DNA of 7,194 nt from positions 1 through 7,194 of the forward strand of contig JAGQQP010000208.1 of the NCBI GenBank assembly GCA_020426085.1. The letters are read 5' to 3'. The DNA comes from Planctomycetaceae bacterium. Its GTDB lineage: Bacteria; Planctomycetota; Planctomycetia; Planctomycetales; Planctomycetaceae. Below the pieces are notes generated by a model. The model searched no databases. It worked only from the letters and a program-made list of their open reading frames with translations, and was not told where the DNA came from. Below are positions 5,336-7,194 of this stretch, piece after piece. The position numbers and the translations under genes are program-made. Positions within the stretch are counted from its first letter, which is position 1, and the number at the start of each line of letters is the position of its first letter.

Positions 5336-7194
5336 ATGATGCGAAATATTTTTTCCTGCCCGCAATCGAATCCTGTCCGATGTCGGATTTCTGCCTTGTT
5401 CCTGTTGGGAGTTGTTGGCAGTTTTCTCTGCAGTCTGGAAAATGCGTCCGCTGCCCCTGAGATAAAACAGCAGACCGGCGCGGCCATCTATCGCAAACTC
5501 TGTATTGAGTGTCATGCGTCGAATGGAAAAGGGGTCACTGACAAAGCCAATCCCTTCCACGGCAGAAAAACCCTCGAAGAGCTGACCATGCTCATCGAAG
5601 AAACCATGCCGGAAGAAGACCCGGAACTTTGCGAAGGGGAAGATGCTCGACAGGTGGCTGAATACGTCCTGCAGCATTTTTTCACATCCCCTTCCGAACA
5701 GGAGAGCCAGAGCGCGCGGGTTCAACTATCCCATATGACGGTCAGACAGTACCTGTATACCACCGCCGATCTGATGGCAGCTTTTCTGGGAACGGCAAAA
5801 ACCACGACCAAAGAACGGGGATTACGGGCCGAGTATTATTCAACTCGTAATTTTCGTGGCGACAAACGGGTTGAAAAACGTATCGATCCCGTCGTGAACT
5901 TTCAGTTTGGTGACAAAACACCCCTCGACAAAATCAAGAATGCCGAAGAGTTTTCCATGAAATGGGAAGGTTCGGTACTCGCTGAAGAAACGGGGGAGTA
6001 CGAATTCATTCTCAAAACAGAAAACGGGGCGCGACTCTGGGTCAACGAACAGGAGCCGATCATCGATGAATGGGTCAGTTCGCAGGGACGTCCCAAAGAG
6101 CACAAAGCGACGATCCGCCTGCTGGCAGGAAAACCCTACACACTGAAATTACACGTCTTCAAATACAAAGAGAAATCTTCGTCTGTCGTCTTGGAATGGA
6201 AACCGCCTCATAAGGCTCAGGAAGTCATCCCGGCACGAAACCTGACACCACAACAGGTCCCTGGCACATTTATCTGTTCGACCGTCTTCCCACCGGACGA
6301 CAGTGTCTCGGGCTATGAACGCGGTATCGCGGTTTCCAAATCCTGGGACGAAGCCACAACTTCTGCAGCACTCGAAGTGATGGGAGTCGTCATTAAGCAT
6401 CTGGACCGGATGGCGGGCACAAAACAGGATGATAAAAAACGAACTGAAAAAATCAGACAGTTCTGCCATCGTTTCGCAGAATATGCTTTTCGTCGCCCTC
6501 TGACTGACGAACAGAAAGCGTTTTTCGTCGATCAGCATTTCCAGAAAGAACTGCCCGTCGAACTCGCCACGAAACGATCGGTCCTGCTGATTTTGAAATC
6601 TCCCCGCTTCCTTTACACCGATCACGAATTGAATTCACCCGGCAGTTTTGATATCGCCTCCCGACTCTCATATGGCTTATGGGATTCCATGCCTGATCGG
6701 CAGCTGTACGATGCTGCGAAAGCGGGCCGACTGAAAACCGCGGATCAGATCAGACAACAGTCGCAGCGGATGCTCGAAGATCCACGTGCCCAGGCCAAGC
6801 TGCGTTATTTTTTCCATCACTGGCTGCAACTGGATGAAAAAGAGGAACTCGCGAAAGACAAAGCCCTCTTCCCCGACTTTGATGCCCAGGTCGTTTCCGA
6901 CCTGAGGACCTCCCTCGACCTGTTCATTGATGATGTCGTCTGGAATAAAGGTTCAGATTATCGCCAGCTCCTGCTGGCAGACTATGTTTACCTCAACCCG
7001 CGCCTGGCGAAAGTTTACGGCGTCGAAATGCCCGAGAATGAAGAATTCCAGAAAGTCTCTCTCGATGAGGACAAACGGGCTGGCGTCATTACTCACCCAT
7101 ACCTGATGGCTAACTTCGCGTATCATAATCTGAGCTCCCCGATTCACCGTGGCGTGTTTGTCACCCGGCGTCTGCTGGGACGTTCTCTGAAGCC
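5336..7194 (+). CDS. Exported cytochrome c / PA14 / DUF1592-DUF1588 protein, C-terminus beyond the window
   Basis: 619 complete codons remain open to the right edge. Residues 1-39 form a signal peptide (hydrophobic ISALFLLGVVGSFLC, cut after NASA). A small class I cytochrome c domain (about 46-115) has one haem site C-I-E-C-H at 56-60 and a likely Met ligand at M91 in ETMPEEDPE. A short LSHMTVRQYLYTTADLMAAFLG (131-152) resembles the start of DUF1587. A PA14-like beta domain covers about 163-300 (GLRAEYYSTRNFRG, FSMKWEGSV, GEYEFIL, GARLWVN, VVLEWKPP), often linked to carbohydrate binding. Then come a DUF1595-like segment (about 375-425, FAEYAFRRPLTDEQ), DUF1592 (about 435-565, SRLSYGLWDSMPD, YFFHHWLQLD) and the start of DUF1588 (from about 580, RAGVITHPYLMANFAYHNLS, SPIHRGVFVTRRLLG). 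A DUF1585 C-terminus is expected outside. The protein probably moves electrons in the periplasm while bound to a substrate; the reaction is unknown. ATG 5336 is followed by a second ATG at 5339; the ribosome site is weak, and no better upstream start is seen. Confidence 0.93.
   Translation, partial: MMRNIFSCPQSNPVRCRISALFLLGVVGSFLCSLENASAAPEIKQQTGAAIYRKLCIECHASNGKGVTDKANPFHGRKTLEELTMLIEETMPEEDPELCEGEDARQVAEYVLQHFFTSPSEQESQSARVQLSHMTVRQYLYTTADLMAAFLGTAKTTTKERGLRAEYYSTRNFRGDKRVEKRIDPVVNFQFGDKTPLDKIKNAEEFSMKWEGSVLAEETGEYEFILKTENGARLWVNEQEPIIDEWVSSQGRPKEHKATIRLLAGKPYTLKLHVFKYKEKSSSVVLEWKPPHKAQEVIPARNLTPQQVPGTFICSTVFPPDDSVSGYERGIAVSKSWDEATTSAALEVMGVVIKHLDRMAGTKQDDKKRTEKIRQFCHRFAEYAFRRPLTDEQKAFFVDQHFQKELPVELATKRSVLLILKSPRFLYTDHELNSPGSFDIASRLSYGLWDSMPDRQLYDAAKAGRLKTADQIRQQSQRMLEDPRAQAKLRYFFHHWLQLDEKEELAKDKALFPDFDAQVVSDLRTSLDLFIDDVVWNKGSDYRQLLLADYVYLNPRLAKVYGVEMPENEEFQKVSLDEDKRAGVITHPYLMANFAYHNLSSPIHRGVFVTRRLLGRSLK

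Noticed and set aside
5840..6625. Several minus-strand open frames within the cytochrome c/PA14 gene
   Set aside because: They lie opposite a continuous plus-strand frame with strong domain signatures; the translations look like random Phe/Arg-rich antisense products.

Overview
The window looks like a planctomycete chromosome segment. Coding base composition is moderate, close to the Gimesia/Planctomycetaceae range, but the genus is an inference. The content is characteristic of that phylum: a Rhodopirellula/Verrucomicrobium-type ECF sigma factor, a membrane anti-sigma-like partner, a sulfatase, a Tat-exported DUF1501 protein, a DUF1080 protein, and a large cytochrome c/PA14/DUF1592/DUF1588 protein.

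Layout. The left half is read on the minus strand. An ECF sigma factor (2209-1637) overlaps by 14 nt a membrane protein (1650-358) that has an anti-sigma-like N-terminus, one membrane span and a LamG-like exported domain. About 100 nt further on, the first 85 codons of a family S1 sulfatase (257-1) run off the left edge. The sulfatase shows a clear signal peptide, the DD metal ligands and the CxPSR formylglycine motif. A roughly 645 bp AT-rich divergent intergenic region (2210-2854) contains several inverted repeats, a plausible extended -10 promoter and a 42-nt interrupted hairpin in the leader of the next gene.

The right half is read on the plus strand. It holds a DUF1501 protein (2855-4264), a DUF1080 protein (4403-5125), a near-consensus sigma-70 promoter (5210-5238), and the first 619 codons of a Sec-exported c-type cytochrome with PA14, DUF1595, DUF1592 and DUF1588 regions (5336 to the right edge).

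How the parts may work together (inference). The sigma/anti-sigma pair resembles a cell-surface signalling module whose outer domain could bind a glycan or another surface ligand. Sulfatases and DUF1080 proteins in planctomycetes are associated with breakdown of sulfated or modified polysaccharides. The DUF1501 and cytochrome c/DUF1592 families are abundant exported planctomycete proteins without firmly assigned reactions. A glycan-responsive locus is therefore a reasonable hypothesis, but nothing in the sequence proves that the two halves are co-regulated. No tRNA, rRNA, CRISPR array, insertion sequence or convincing intrinsic terminator was found.
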